A stretch of 64,000 nucleotides of DNA from Clostridiales bacterium (GCA_012839295.1 DUNO01000011.1:35484-99483); one strand, 5' to 3'. Positions 1 through 9,317 are shown, counted from the stretch's first letter. Notes: generated by a model from the sequence alone, not told the origin. A program made the numbers and translations.

Positions 1-12
1 GATTAAACTCAT
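1..12 (-). CDS. Start of a gene running off the left edge
   Basis: Downstream of the U32 gene on the minus strand, a GGGAGG ribosome binding site is followed after four bases by ATG AGT TTA ATC at the window edge. Only four codons (MSLI) are visible, so no function can be given. The short gap after the U32 stop suggests co-transcription with it. Confidence 0.55.
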
Positions 13-31
13 AGCAACCTCCCAATCTGGC

Positions 32-2617
32 CTATTCTATTCCGCGCTTAAAATGTCCCGTCGTATAATCCGACAACTCCTCCACATCCTGACCGCTGCA
101 GAAAAACCGGTCATAAAACAAACGTAAGACCTGGCATGCCTCGTTGAAGGACTCTTTCGTAAAATCAATCCTGATATTTCTCGGGTTTAATCTAATAATG
201 TCCGCGGCATGCTTATGGAGCGCCAAGGGCTGTCCATTGTAAATGGTATTATAGCAGGTGGTGCAGTTAGTCTTTACATAAAAGCTTTTCCCCAGCCGGT
301 CAGTCAAACGTCCCTGGATATTATTTTTACCCGCCCTTGCACAACCCACCGTGTTTTCAAACAGGCACTGGGCAGAGACCATCAGCAGGAGATGACCATA
401 TACAACCATGTCACAGTCGCTGATTCCTAGCTCCCTCAGCTCCTGGTAATTTAATTCTATGGGGGCGGTAAAATGCTCCAGCTGATGTTCCTGCCAGAAC
501 AATTTTGCCTCCTTATTATAAGTATACATATTATAATTAAGAATTATTTGCTTTTCTGCCATCTTTTCATTCAATAACGACTGCAGCAGGGCAACTTCTT
601 CAAGATTCTTCAGGATAAAGCCTGTCAGCTCCGGGAGGTTGATTAATTCTTCTAAATCCTGCTTCAAATTCCCATATACTTTTTTTCTGCAGATCTGGGG
701 AAGTGACAGATAAAAGTCCTTTATCTCCCGGTCCGCCCTTCTTGCCAAACGCTTCAGCGCCTTTATGTCAAAGCAGTCATACTCTGCATAGATGGCAGTA
801 ACCTCTAAAAAATTCATGGCTGCTTCAAATTGCAATTCCGTCTGTACGGATACGCTGATACCAAAATTCCCTGCCCCTGTTTTACCGTCAGGAGCAGACA
901 TCACAGCTTGCTTTCTGCCCTGATGCCCATCCAGATTCCGATCCCCATCCAGATTTCTATGATATTTCCCTGCCAGCGCCTCTTGCAGCCGGGAAATTCC
1001 AGCCCTCCTCAGCTCATTTAACCAGGCCACCGGAACGAAGATATCCTCATCCGAATCAATGGACAGCTCTTCAAAATAAAAAAGTGTCTCTCCTGTCTTT
1101 TCCAGGGCCGCGGCAAGCTTTTCTTTTGTCATGGGTTGCTTGATTGCCGGCTGGGCCTCATTATGGAAGACCGTAACCTCCACCTCTTCCGATTCATAGG
1201 GCTTTCCTCCGCACCGTGAGGATAACCCTCCGCACCGTGAGGATAACCCTCCGCACCGGAGGGTTAGGGACAGCCTGTCACCGGTATGGGCCACCAAAAC
1301 ACCTGTCATGCCTCTTTGGGCGTCCTTTTCGATATATTCCCTGGAAAACTCCTCTAATAAAGCGTTATTCTTGGTACGATAGACCTGTGCACCTTTCTTA
1401 ATCCGGGTGCCTGCAGCCTTCATCTGTCCATAGTTCGGCGTTTTCTTTACTTCCGCAGCCGGGCTTGGCCTCTTCCCCGCAGTAGTCCTCAGGATTACCC
1501 CTGCCTCATGGGGCTCCTTAACCGTGAATTCATGGACGGCTTCATGGCCAACACGGATTTCCAGAATATCCTGGGCATTCAACCTTTCCTTCAGTAAAAT
1601 CCCTACCTGGCTGCCCTGTACCTCCTTCACTTCACCCACAAATACCCCTCCATGGTTCGGACGGTACAGGGACATCATCGATTTCCCATGGTATGTCCTG
1701 GCATATCCTTCTGAAAAACCACCCCGGTTATAGATATCCTGGAGCTGGAGCATATCCTCACGAAACTCCTCACCGGATACCAGCTTATCATAAGCCGCCT
1801 TTCCCTTATCCAGATAATAGTCAACGTATTTCCGGTAAAGCCTTGCCGTCGCCGCCGAATATTCCGGACGCTTCATCCTTCCTTCAATTTTAAAGGAATC
1901 AATGCCCGCTTCCACCAGCTCCGGAATAATTGCCAGGGTATTGATATCCTTAGGGCTGAGTAAATACTTCTCCTGTTCCCCTGACAATCTGCCATAGTCG
2001 TCCCAAAGCTGGTACGGCATACGGCAGGGCTGGGCACAGCGTCCACGGTTCCCGCTGCGCCCGCCGATCATGCTGCTCATCAGGCACTGCCCGGAATAGC
2101 AATAGCACAGGGCTCCATGAACAAAGGTCTCTATCTCCAGACTGGTGTTTTCACGGATGCTCCTGATTTCCTCCAAATCCAATTCCCTTGAGGTAACTAA
2201 CCTGGTAACCCCATACTCCTTCAGGAGGTTTGCCCCCTCCGCCATGGTCAGGGTCATCTGGGTGCTTGCGTGAACCGGAAGTCCGGGAAACTGCTCATGG
2301 ATAAAATGCAATACCCCCACATCCTGGACAATAGCCGCATCCAATCCCTGCAAATAGTATTTTTCCAGATAGGAATAGAGCTGCTTTGCATGTTCCTTTT
2401 CTTTTAACAGGGTATTTACCGTAAGGTACAGCTTCTTACCCCTGATATGCGCTTCATCAATTGCCTGTAACAGGGCGGCCTCATCCAGATTGTTGGCATA
2501 TGCCCTGGCGCCAAAGCTGCTTCCCCCGATATATATGGCATCACAGCCTGCATTCATGGCCGCCCGCATCCCTTCATAGGAGCCGGCGGGCGCCAAAATT
2601 TCTATCTGTCTTTTCAT
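32..2617 (-). CDS. U32 family peptidase with DUF3656 (RlhA-like)
   Basis: Family U32 protein of about 861 residues. The U32 signature ETFVHGALCYCYSGQC is near residue 165-180, followed by RGRCAQPC; these cysteines match the Fe-S cysteines of this family. A collagenase-like DUF3656 region follows, and the C-terminus TTGHFKRGIE is typical. E. coli RlhA, with the same architecture, hydroxylates 23S rRNA C2501, so an RNA-modifying role is more likely than proteolysis; that is inference. The ORF track begins 22 codons earlier, but the ATG at 2617 has a GAGG site and gives the canonical MKRQIEILAPAGS start. It is longer than RlhA and carries a 21-bp in-frame tandem repeat. It probably follows zapA in one transcript. 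Confidence 0.85.
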   Translation of the reverse strand: MKRQIEILAPAGSYEGMRAAMNAGCDAIYIGGSSFGARAYANNLDEAALLQAIDEAHIRGKKLYLTVNTLLKEKEHAKQLYSYLEKYYLQGLDAAIVQDVGVLHFIHEQFPGLPVHASTQMTLTMAEGANLLKEYGVTRLVTSRELDLEEIRSIRENTSLEIETFVHGALCYCYSGQCLMSSMIGGRSGNRGRCAQPCRMPYQLWDDYGRLSGEQEKYLLSPKDINTLAIIPELVEAGIDSFKIEGRMKRPEYSAATARLYRKYVDYYLDKGKAAYDKLVSGEEFREDMLQLQDIYNRGGFSEGYARTYHGKSMMSLYRPNHGGVFVGEVKEVQGSQVGILLKERLNAQDILEIRVGHEAVHEFTVKEPHEAGVILRTTAGKRPSPAAEVKKTPNYGQMKAAGTRIKKGAQVYRTKNNALLEEFSREYIEKDAQRGMTGVLVAHTGDRLSLTLRCGGLSSRCGGLSSRCGGKPYESEEVEVTVFHNEAQPAIKQPMTKEKLAAALEKTGETLFYFEELSIDSDEDIFVPVAWLNELRRAGISRLQEALAGKYHRNLDGDRNLDGHQGRKQAVMSAPDGKTGAGNFGISVSVQTELQFEAAMNFLEVTAIYAEYDCFDIKALKRLARRADREIKDFYLSLPQICRKKVYGNLKQDLEELINLPELTGFILKNLEEVALLQSLLNEKMAEKQIILNYNMYTYNKEAKLFWQEHQLEHFTAPIELNYQELRELGISDCDMVVYGHLLLMVSAQCLFENTVGCARAGKNNIQGRLTDRLGKSFYVKTNCTTCYNTIYNGQPLALHKHAADIIRLNPRNIRIDFTKESFNEACQVLRLFYDRFFCSGQDVEELSDYTTGHFKRGIE
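1207..1258 (-). repeat. 21-bp in-frame tandem repeat inside the U32 gene
   Basis: The 21-bp unit beginning CTCCGCACCGTGAGG (plus strand) occurs twice exactly (1207-1227, 1228-1248) plus a partial third copy. It encodes a seven-residue repeat RCGGLSS in the DUF3656 part of the protein. The length keeps the frame, so copy number can change without breaking the gene. Confidence 0.9.
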
Positions 2618-2817
2618 CTTTTCCTCATTTCTATGCTTTTCTCCTGTCCCGGTTACAGGCTGTGCCCGAAGGCCTAGGTACACACCCGCCGAAAATAGAA
2701 AAAGCTGCCCTGATTAAGGATATCCACAGGATGGACACACCCTGTAATACCACTTATTCATGACAAGTGAATTAGCGCCCTAATTCATCTTGTATGGACA
2801 GCCTGCCTGATATACAT

Positions 2818-3225
2818 TTATCTTCGAATATCGTTTCGTTCGGTTTCTAATCTGACCATCTTCCTCTGCGTCTCATAAAGCTCTTTTTTCAGTTCCTCCA
2901 CTTCCTTCTGGGTAGAACTAAGCTTTTCCTGCGCAGCTACCAGCTCATGCTTCAAATCAAAAATCTCATTGCTCTTTTGCTCATCTTCCTTCTCAAGCTC
3001 TTGTAATCTGTCCTTCATTTTATAATAATCATCCGCAATATTAATCTGCATTAAGATATTTTTCAAGTCAGAGTCCAAGAATTTATAAGCATCCTTGTTG
3101 CGGAACTCCGTATGCTTTCCATTGATGTAGGAAGCAATTTTATGCAAATATTCCTCACTTTCGTATCCACTTAAGGTATATCTCTTGTTATTTATAATAA
3201 CTTCAATATCGTGATACTGATTCAT
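2818..3225 (-). CDS. zapA: Cell division protein ZapA
   Basis: ZapA binds FtsZ and promotes Z-ring bundling at midcell. The first ~90 residues (MNQYHDIEVIINNKRYTL onward) match the ZapA globular domain. The rest is a long charged coiled coil (QEKLSSTQKEVEELKKEL), so the ~135-residue protein is somewhat longer than usual. The track ORF starts 39 codons upstream, but the ATG at 3225 is preceded by GGAGG and fits the family. Its own promoter is at 3266-3294. Position after ruvB and before the U32 gene is common in Clostridia. Confidence 0.85.
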   Translation of the reverse strand: MNQYHDIEVIINNKRYTLSGYESEEYLHKIASYINGKHTEFRNKDAYKFLDSDLKNILMQINIADDYYKMKDRLQELEKEDEQKSNEIFDLKHELVAAQEKLSSTQKEVEELKKELYETQRKMVRLETERNDIRR

Positions 3226-3265
3226 AGGCCATCCTCCACACGTAATTCCATGCTCTGACAAGACA

Positions 3266-3294
3266 ATTATACCTGATGTTATTTTTCCTGGCAA
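3266..3294 (-). promoter_or_regulatory. Sigma-A type promoter of zapA
   Basis: On the minus strand TTGCCA, a 17-nt spacer and TATAAT lie about 40 nt upstream of the zapA start codon. Confidence 0.65.
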
Positions 3295-3313
3295 GCCGTG
3301 ATTGTAAATATAT

Positions 3314-3337
3314 GCAGGGCACAGGCATACGCCCTGC
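3314..3337 (-). terminator. Hairpin after ruvB
   Basis: Perfect 7-bp stem GCAGGGC/GCCCTGC with a 10-nt loop, between the ruvB stop and the zapA promoter. Only a weak AT-rich tail follows, so it may be a weak terminator or a 3'-end stabiliser. Confidence 0.4.
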
Positions 3338-3373
3338 ACCACAGGCAGTGAGACAGGCTTCCGGCAATGGGTA

Positions 3374-4363
3374 TCACAACAAGCCGATATGCCTGTAAGC
3401 CAGCTCCGAGGCGACCCTTCCCCTCGGTGTACGCAGGATCAGGCCATTTTGTACAAGGTAGGGCTCATACACCTCTTCTACAGTTCCCGGATCTTCTCCG
3501 ATGGTCGTTGCAATTGCTTCCACCCCTACAGGCCCCCCGCTAAACTTCTCTATCATGGTGACCAGGATGGCACGGTCAATATTATCCAGCCCCAGCTTAT
3601 CCACCTCTAATAAATCAAGGGCAAAGCCTGCAACCTCCTTCGTGATCCTGCCATCATATTTCACCTGGGCAAAATCACGTACCCTCTTTAACAGCCGGTT
3701 TGCCAGGCGCGGAGTTCCTCTCGACCTCCTGGCCAGCTCTGTTGCACCCTCCCCGTCAATTTCCACCTGCAGGACCTCTGCCGACCGGAGGATGATTTCC
3801 TTAAGCTCCTCTACCGTATAAAATTCCAGCCTGTTTACCACGCCAAAACGGTCCCTGAGGGGCGGCGTCAGCATGCCTGCCCTCGTCGTTGCACCGACCA
3901 AGGTAAACTTCGGCAGGTCAATGCGGATGGATTTGGCGGCTGACCCCTTCCCGATGATAATGTCTATCACATAATCCTCCATGGCCGGGTATAATAATTC
4001 CTCCACCTGCCGGTTCAAACGGTGGATCTCATCGACGAACAGCACATCTCCCTCCTGGAGGTTATTCAGGATAGCTGCCATCTCGCCAGGCTTTTCAATG
4101 GCCGGACCCGAGGTAATCTTAATGCTTACCCCCATTTCATTTGCAATAATTCCTGCCAGGGTAGTCTTTCCCAGTCCCGGAGGCCCGAAAAACAACACAT
4201 GGTCCAAGGATTCGTTCCTCTGCTTTGCTGCCTCTATGTAAACCTTTAGATTTTCTTTTACTTTTTCCTGACCGATATAATTGGATAATAATTGGGGTCT
4301 TAAGGAACCCTCAATCTTTTTATCCTCTTCTGTAAAATCGGTAGTGATAATACGCTTTGCCAT
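3374..4363 (-). CDS. ruvB: Holliday junction branch migration helicase RuvB
   Basis: RuvB is the hexameric AAA+ motor that drives Holliday junction branch migration with RuvA. The 329-residue length is normal. Visible motifs are Walker [10 protein letters not shown] (about residue 60), Walker B DEIH (about 111), sensor region [18 protein letters not shown] with the arginine finger, and the C-terminal winged helix ending [18 protein letters not shown]. It lies downstream of ruvA on the same strand with a 103-bp gap that holds a dispersed repeat. Confidence 0.98.
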   Translation of the reverse strand: MAKRIITTDFTEEDKKIEGSLRPQLLSNYIGQEKVKENLKVYIEAAKQRNESLDHVLFFGPPGLGKTTLAGIIANEMGVSIKITSGPAIEKPGEMAAILNNLQEGDVLFVDEIHRLNRQVEELLYPAMEDYVIDIIIGKGSAAKSIRIDLPKFTLVGATTRAGMLTPPLRDRFGVVNRLEFYTVEELKEIILRSAEVLQVEIDGEGATELARRSRGTPRLANRLLKRVRDFAQVKYDGRITKEVAGFALDLLEVDKLGLDNIDRAILVTMIEKFSGGPVGVEAIATTIGEDPGTVEEVYEPYLVQNGLILRTPRGRVASELAYRHIGLL

Positions 4364-4397
4364 AATATCTCTCCAATTGCATTTTTCTTATATTAAC

Positions 4398-4469
4398 CTA
4401 ACAATCATTTGGCTGCAAAGCCACCAGGCCACTCAATGTCGGATGTGAAATATTCTGTATTTCACACTA
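4398..4469 (-). repeat. Dispersed 3'-end repeat, family 1, copy A
   Basis: Read on the minus strand it begins at the ruvA stop codon: TAG-TGTGAAAT, short loop, ATTTCACATCCGACA, then a GC-richer part ending CAAATGATTGTTAG. The first part folds as a hairpin. A second copy (10716-10779) has the same order of blocks and also starts at a stop codon. Confidence 0.7.
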
Positions 4470-5072
4470 CACCCTCTTTAAACACATTTTCAAAATTTCC
4501 TCAGAGGTCATATCTTCCTTTATGTCCACCTGGTTCACAATCTTAAGCGCTTCCGAAGCGGAATATCCAAGAACCGTAAGCGCCTGGACAGCCTCTTCCC
4601 GTTTCCCAAAAATTCCTGAGCCTGAAAGCTGTTCTTCCTGATTAATAAAACGTTGCTCAAAAGCAGTCTCCAGCTTAAACTTATCCTTTAATTCAAGTAT
4701 CAGCTTACCTGCCGTTTTATTTCCAACCCCGGGAGCCTTTGCAATTAGCTTCGTATCCTCCGCAAGAACCGCAAAGCGGATATCATCCGCCGAAATCGCG
4801 GAAAGAATCCCCAATGCCCCCTTAGGGCCAATTCCATTTACCGTAATCAACAGCTTAAACATCTCAAGGTCGTCCTTCGTTAAAAAACCAAAGAGTCCAA
4901 TAGCATCCTCCCTGACATGAAGATAGGTATACACCTTGATATCGCTGCCCCTGGAAGGCAATTTCATAATAGAGGAACCCGGCAGATAGACCTCATACCC
5001 GATATTTCCCACCTCTACAACCACATAATTCTCCTTAACTTCCGCCAACTCGCCCTTCAGATAACTAATCAT
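4467..5072 (-). CDS. ruvA: Holliday junction DNA helicase RuvA
   Basis: RuvA is the tetrameric junction-binding partner of RuvB. The 201-residue length is standard. The N-terminal OB fold starts [21 protein letters not shown], the two helix-hairpin-helix motifs include [14 protein letters not shown] and [17 protein letters not shown], and the C-terminal domain III (residues ~150-201) contains GYSASEAL. It precedes ruvB on the same strand. Confidence 0.98.
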   Translation of the reverse strand: MISYLKGELAEVKENYVVVEVGNIGYEVYLPGSSIMKLPSRGSDIKVYTYLHVREDAIGLFGFLTKDDLEMFKLLITVNGIGPKGALGILSAISADDIRFAVLAEDTKLIAKAPGVGNKTAGKLILELKDKFKLETAFEQRFINQEEQLSGSGIFGKREEAVQALTVLGYSASEALKIVNQVDIKEDMTSEEILKMCLKRV

Positions 5073-5112
5073 GATACACCTCTATATTTTTATTAAGCTT
5101 TTGTATTAAATT

Positions 5113-5364
5113 TTAGTCAGGCAGCCTCTCAAAGCTCCCTCTCGAAATATTTAACCGTCCCTCCTTCAAGTAATTCAACACCTCAAAGGCCGTAATCCCT
5201 AAGGCTTCCGAAATTTGCAATGCATTGCTGTTCGGATACTCCTTCAGGTACGCCTCAATATCATCAAACTGGTCAGCGTCGATTTGCTTGCAGTCCTCAC
5301 AGGTATAGGCTTTAAACCTTGAACGAAATACTTTTTGGCAATGCCGGCACACATTGGTATACAT
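5113..5364 (-). CDS. Small zinc-ribbon/HTH protein, YvyF-like
   Basis: An 83-residue protein with N-terminal zinc-ribbon cysteines CRHCQ...CEDC (residues 6-26) and a helix-turn-helix-like C-terminal half (NALQISEALGITAFEVLNYLKEGRL). It resembles the Firmicutes YvyF flagellar-operon family, but no flagellar genes are visible nearby, so its role is open. The start is set by an AAGGAGGAT site; that site can pair perfectly with an upstream anti-SD segment, suggesting translational control. It lies between cls and ruvA on the same strand. Confidence 0.75.
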   Translation of the reverse strand: MYTNVCRHCQKVFRSRFKAYTCEDCKQIDADQFDDIEAYLKEYPNSNALQISEALGITAFEVLNYLKEGRLNISRGSFERLPD

Positions 5365-5369
5365 AGACC

Positions 5370-5425
5370 AATCCTCCTTCCTAAAGGATGCTCCGCCTCC
5401 CTCTATAAGGAGGATTAACCTCCTT
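5370..5425 (-). promoter_or_regulatory. SD-copy / anti-SD / SD leader of the YvyF-like gene
   Basis: Minus strand order is AAGGAGG, TTA, AATCCTCCTT, then the true ribosome binding site AAGGAGGATT just before the ATG. The anti-SD can pair with the upstream copy (7 bp, 5-nt loop) or with the true site (10 bp perfect). The two pairings exclude each other. Confidence 0.5.
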
Positions 5426-5442
5426 CTTTGTGCTGCCGCAGG

Positions 5443-7917
5443 TTACATTAAGGTCGAAAAAACATTTAAAATCCTTTGGTAAGCTTTGATATGGAAAGGT
5501 CTGTTCTTCCATTCATCATAGGTCACCTCATGGCATTGCTCCATCGTCTTGACCAGATCCTGATGGATGGTCCGGATCGTCTCCTTATCACAGATCCATA
5601 CGCCGCACTCATAGTGCAGGTAGAAGCTGCGGTAATCCATATTGATTGTTCCTACAATACCGCTGTCCTCCGTAATAATCGTCTTGGCATGGATAAACCC
5701 GGGGGAATATTCATAGATCTTGACCCCGGCCTCCAGCAGCTTGCCATAATTATAGTTCGTAAGGATTTTAACATTCTTCTTATCCGGGATAAACGGCGTG
5801 ATAATCCGGACATCAATTCCGCTGACAGCCGCAGTAACCAACGCATCCCGCATATCTTCTTCAATTATAAGGTAAGGTGTTGTAATGTACAATACCTTCT
5901 TGGCATAATATATCATCTGTTTATAGATGTTTTCCACCGGATTTCTCGGATTATTGGCGGGCCCGTCGGAAATCACCTGGCAATACACCTCATTTTCCTC
6001 AAACTGCCTGGTAGGGCGGAATGGATTATAGTCCATTGGAGCCCCGGAACCTGAAACCTCCCACATCTGTAAAAAGGTTACCGTCAGCCCCCATACCGCA
6101 TCCCCTTCGACGCGGATAGCATTATCCTTCCAGGTTCCGAACCGCTGGACCAGGTTTACATACTCATCAGCCAGATTCATGCCTCCCGTAAATCCTACGT
6201 TCCCGTCCACCACAATAATCTTTTGATGGGACCGGAAATTCAGGTACAGCTTATCCGTATACCGGTGGATCGGATTAAATACACGGACCTCCATCCCTTC
6301 ATTTTCAAGGCTTCTCCTAAAGCTGCTCGGCGTGCGCAGCATTCCGCCAAAATCATCATAAAGGAACATGACCCGGACGCCCTCATCCAGCTTCCTCTTG
6401 AGCAGCTCATGCATCCTATCCCATAAAGCCCCTTCCGCCACAATAAAGAAATTAATCAGGACAAATTTCTCAGCCCCTTCAATCTCCTGGAAGATCGCCT
6501 CAAATACATCCTCACCCATGGGATAATAATCCACCTTATTATTCTTAAATAATGGAAAGGAATTATATTCCAGGTATTTCGTCATCCGGCTCTTGGTGGG
6601 ATACCTCTCCGCAAATTGTCTGGTTACCTCCGGGTTATATTCCAGGAATTCGGCGCCCCGATGGAGCTTGACCTGTATTCCATGGTCGATTCTGCTCCTT
6701 CTCCCCTTTCCCCAAAGCATGAACATAATATGGCCGGTAATCGGTAAAGCCGTAATAATGCAAATCCAGCCGATCTTATAGGAGGTATTGCGGTTGTCAT
6801 TGATTAATCCGACAATAACGATGATACTCAGCACCTGGATGGCTGAATAAATATAGATCGTATAGCCTCTGAGCAGGATGGACAGATAGATAATCAGCCC
6901 CATCTGTGCAAGGACCAGGATTCCCACCAGTACAGCCTTAAGAATCCCGCTCAAATTACCTTTGATGGTTCCCTTTACCTCTTCCTTGAACTCCTTTCCT
7001 ATTTCGCGGACAGTTTTCTTATTTATCTTTTCACGTAAATCGTGCAGTGCATTTTCTCGGAGCTTGCCTACCTTCATGGATGGAAAGGCCTTTAATAAGC
7101 GGATATGGTTCCTCAGGGCCTTGATATTCTGGTAGCGCCCGAAGAATTCCTTTAATTTTGCTTCTATTTCCGGCTTTAGCTCCTTCAGCTCGGTTTTACC
7201 GTTTGCTACAATGCTTTTCTGGTTATTTACCCATTCATCAATAGAGCTTCTGGCCTCCGTAAACAGACCCAGCAGCCGTAAATCATCAAATCTGGCCTTC
7301 CAGCCCTCTCCTGTAGCAAATACCTTCTTGGTTCCGAAGTACTCCAGCATATCATTACGCAGTCCGTTAAGCCTGGTAAGGATCTGTTCAAATTTTAAGG
7401 TTGATATTACTGTGGTCGTGAAATCTGCTAAAAGTAAGGGAACCAGTATATAGCCAAGGATTTCTCCCATCCTTCTTGGTATGAGGCCAATGATGGTATT
7501 GATTCCCGGCTGGAAAATACGTATCATCAAAACAGAAAGCACACCCCAGAACAAGGATACAAACAGGCTGATCCGGCCATTGATATTAAGGGGATGCGTA
7601 CTATAATCCCACCATCTGGTGTGGAAAACCAGCTCCATGACCAGTGAGGTAAGAAATTCCAGAGCCGTTGCCAACAGCATTCCCCCAAAAAACACAAACC
7701 ATAAATTGCTTTGTACCTCCCAAAGCACCATATATACCACCAATGCGCCGCAGCCGTAGATCGGAATGACTGGGCCTATCAAAAAGCCTCGGTTAACCAG
7801 GGCTCTCTTTTGGATTGAAACAAGGGTGCTTTCATAAATCCAACCGAAAACGCTATACAAAAAGAATATGTAAAACAGATAGTAGAATTCATCACCTAAT
7901 ATTTTAATACTCCACAT
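5443..7917 (-). CDS. cls: Cardiolipin synthase fused to an N-terminal CmpB-like membrane domain
   Basis: An 824-residue membrane protein; ordinary Cls is about 480-510. Residues ~415-824 are a phospholipase D-type cardiolipin synthase with two HKD motifs, HQKIIVVDG (564-572) and HAKTIITE (743-750). In the second, the usual aspartate position is Glu followed by Asp. Residues ~325-402 hold the usual N-terminal membrane segments of Cls. Residues ~1-180 are a separate polytopic domain (YIFFLYSVFGWIYES, RGFLIGPVIPIYG, RWWDYS) that I recognise as the putative ABC-transporter type IV/CmpB-like family (PF06541), joined by a charged helical linker. Function: cardiolipin from two phosphatidylglycerols at the membrane. 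A short upstream ORF may couple translation. Confidence 0.9.
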   Translation of the reverse strand: MWSIKILGDEFYYLFYIFFLYSVFGWIYESTLVSIQKRALVNRGFLIGPVIPIYGCGALVVYMVLWEVQSNLWFVFFGGMLLATALEFLTSLVMELVFHTRWWDYSTHPLNINGRISLFVSLFWGVLSVLMIRIFQPGINTIIGLIPRRMGEILGYILVPLLLADFTTTVISTLKFEQILTRLNGLRNDMLEYFGTKKVFATGEGWKARFDDLRLLGLFTEARSSIDEWVNNQKSIVANGKTELKELKPEIEAKLKEFFGRYQNIKALRNHIRLLKAFPSMKVGKLRENALHDLREKINKKTVREIGKEFKEEVKGTIKGNLSGILKAVLVGILVLAQMGLIIYLSILLRGYTIYIYSAIQVLSIIVIVGLINDNRNTSYKIGWICIITALPITGHIMFMLWGKGRRSRIDHGIQVKLHRGAEFLEYNPEVTRQFAERYPTKSRMTKYLEYNSFPLFKNNKVDYYPMGEDVFEAIFQEIEGAEKFVLINFFIVAEGALWDRMHELLKRKLDEGVRVMFLYDDFGGMLRTPSSFRRSLENEGMEVRVFNPIHRYTDKLYLNFRSHQKIIVVDGNVGFTGGMNLADEYVNLVQRFGTWKDNAIRVEGDAVWGLTVTFLQMWEVSGSGAPMDYNPFRPTRQFEENEVYCQVISDGPANNPRNPVENIYKQMIYYAKKVLYITTPYLIIEEDMRDALVTAAVSGIDVRIITPFIPDKKNVKILTNYNYGKLLEAGVKIYEYSPGFIHAKTIITEDSGIVGTINMDYRSFYLHYECGVWICDKETIRTIHQDLVKTMEQCHEVTYDEWKNRPFHIKAYQRILNVFSTLM

Positions 7918-7921
7918 AATG

Positions 7922-7975
7922 TTATAGCTCCTCCAGATATTGTTCAGATGTATTAATAGTTACCGGTGCCTTCAT
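7922..7975 (-). CDS. Possible 17-residue leader peptide upstream of cls
   Basis: ATG with a GGAAGA site opens MKAPVTINTSEQYLEEL, ending TAA four bases before the cls ATG. The cls ribosome binding site GGAGGAG lies inside its last codons, so ribosomes translating it would open or occupy the cls start. It may be chance; conservation would decide. Confidence 0.35.
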   Translation of the reverse strand: MKAPVTINTSEQYLEEL

Positions 7976-8186
7976 GCAAGTCTTCCGGGATTGGTTAAAC
8001 ATGCACGGGTATGGTTGGGCCATACCTCCCCACATATATCGTATGATATCACATCATTTTAGAAAATTCAGTAAGTTTTTTCATTAACTTCATTAAAATT
8101 TCATTAGACAACGCCCAAAAACACACTCTTTCCTTACTTTTTATTCTATGATAAAATAAAATCAGATCAAGGGAGGGATCATAGGA

Positions 8187-9317
8187 ATGATAACAAGACA
8201 ATTTACATTGCAGCAGGGACCGGCTTATCCCTTCGAAAGGGAGTATGACCTTAATAAAATTTTATATTTTGATATCGAGACAACCGGCTTCTCCGCCGAA
8301 TCCACCTATCTTTACTTGATCGGCTGCGCCTATTACAGGGACTCCTCCTTCCATATCCTCCAGTGGTTTTCAGAAGACATCAGGGAAGAGGGCGAATTAT
8401 TGGCCGCCTTCTTTGAATTCCTGAGATCCTATGAGGTTCTGGTCCATTACAATGGCACAGGCTTTGATATTCCCTACCTGCAGCGGAAAATAAAATTACT
8501 GGGATTAGATTACTCCTTTGACCATGTGGTGAGCCTGGATATTTATAAAAGGCTGACTCCCTATAAAAAGCTGTTCCAATTAAAAAACTTCAAACTAAAA
8601 ACCATCGAGAAATTTCTGGGCATCCGCCGCCAGGATATGCTGGATGGCGGTGATTTAATCCAGGTCTATCAAAGCTATCTTGGCAAGAAGCACTATGAGG
8701 AGCTGTGGAAAAAGCGGAACCCCGGACTTTCCCTGCCAGCCCTCTCTGAAGCTGAACAGCTGTTACAGCTGCTGCTATTGCATAATTCAGACGACATCCA
8801 GGGTCTGGTCCGCCTGTCCCCCATCCTATATTACGCAGATTTATTTGAAAAACCAATCCGCATCCAGGAAACATACATTAGGGACAGGGAATTCGTCATT
8901 TGCTTTGAAATCACTGCTGACCTTCCTGTCCGCATCACTTACGGCAATGGCTTTGCTCATTTGGACGCCTTTGGAAATACCGCTAATTTAACCATATCTG
9001 TCTATGAGGGCGAATTAAAGTATTTTTACAGCAACTATAAGGATTATTATTATCTTCCTGCGGAGGATTATGCAATCCACAAAAGCATCGCCAGCTATGT
9101 TGACAAGGATTACCGGAAAAAAGCCACTCCTTCTAATTGTTATACCAGAAAGCAAGGCATCTTTGCTCCCCAGCATGAGCCGCTGATCACTCCCTGCTTC
9201 AAGATGAACCATGCTGATAAATTGTCATTTCTGGAAATACATACTGATTTTCTCCTCCAGGAGGAAAACCTGGAACGATATGTAGTACATATGCTGCAGA
9301 ACCTTCTCTCCAGCTAG
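8187..9317 (+). CDS. YprB-like 3'-5' exonuclease (RNase H-like fold)
   Basis: A 376-residue protein with a DEDD-type exonuclease domain (RNase_H_2 type, as in B. subtilis YprB). Metal-binding acidic residues are visible in FDIETTGFS (about residue 29), HYNGTGFDIPYL (about 90) and HNSDDIQGL (about 200). The C-terminal ~160 residues are not catalytic by sequence. It starts at ATG 8187 after GGGAGGGATC. Substrate is unknown; single-stranded nucleic acid is expected from the fold. It is divergent from cls across a 210-270 bp gap without a clear promoter. Confidence 0.8.
   Translation: MITRQFTLQQGPAYPFEREYDLNKILYFDIETTGFSAESTYLYLIGCAYYRDSSFHILQWFSEDIREEGELLAAFFEFLRSYEVLVHYNGTGFDIPYLQRKIKLLGLDYSFDHVVSLDIYKRLTPYKKLFQLKNFKLKTIEKFLGIRRQDMLDGGDLIQVYQSYLGKKHYEELWKKRNPGLSLPALSEAEQLLQLLLLHNSDDIQGLVRLSPILYYADLFEKPIRIQETYIRDREFVICFEITADLPVRITYGNGFAHLDAFGNTANLTISVYEGELKYFYSNYKDYYYLPAEDYAIHKSIASYVDKDYRKKATPSNCYTRKQGIFAPQHEPLITPCFKMNHADKLSFLEIHTDFLLQEENLERYVVHMLQNLLSS

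Noticed and set aside
2461-2763. 100-codon plus-strand ORF at the U32/zapA junction
   Set aside because: Mostly antisense to the U32 gene; no SD and low-complexity His/Pro/Ser composition.
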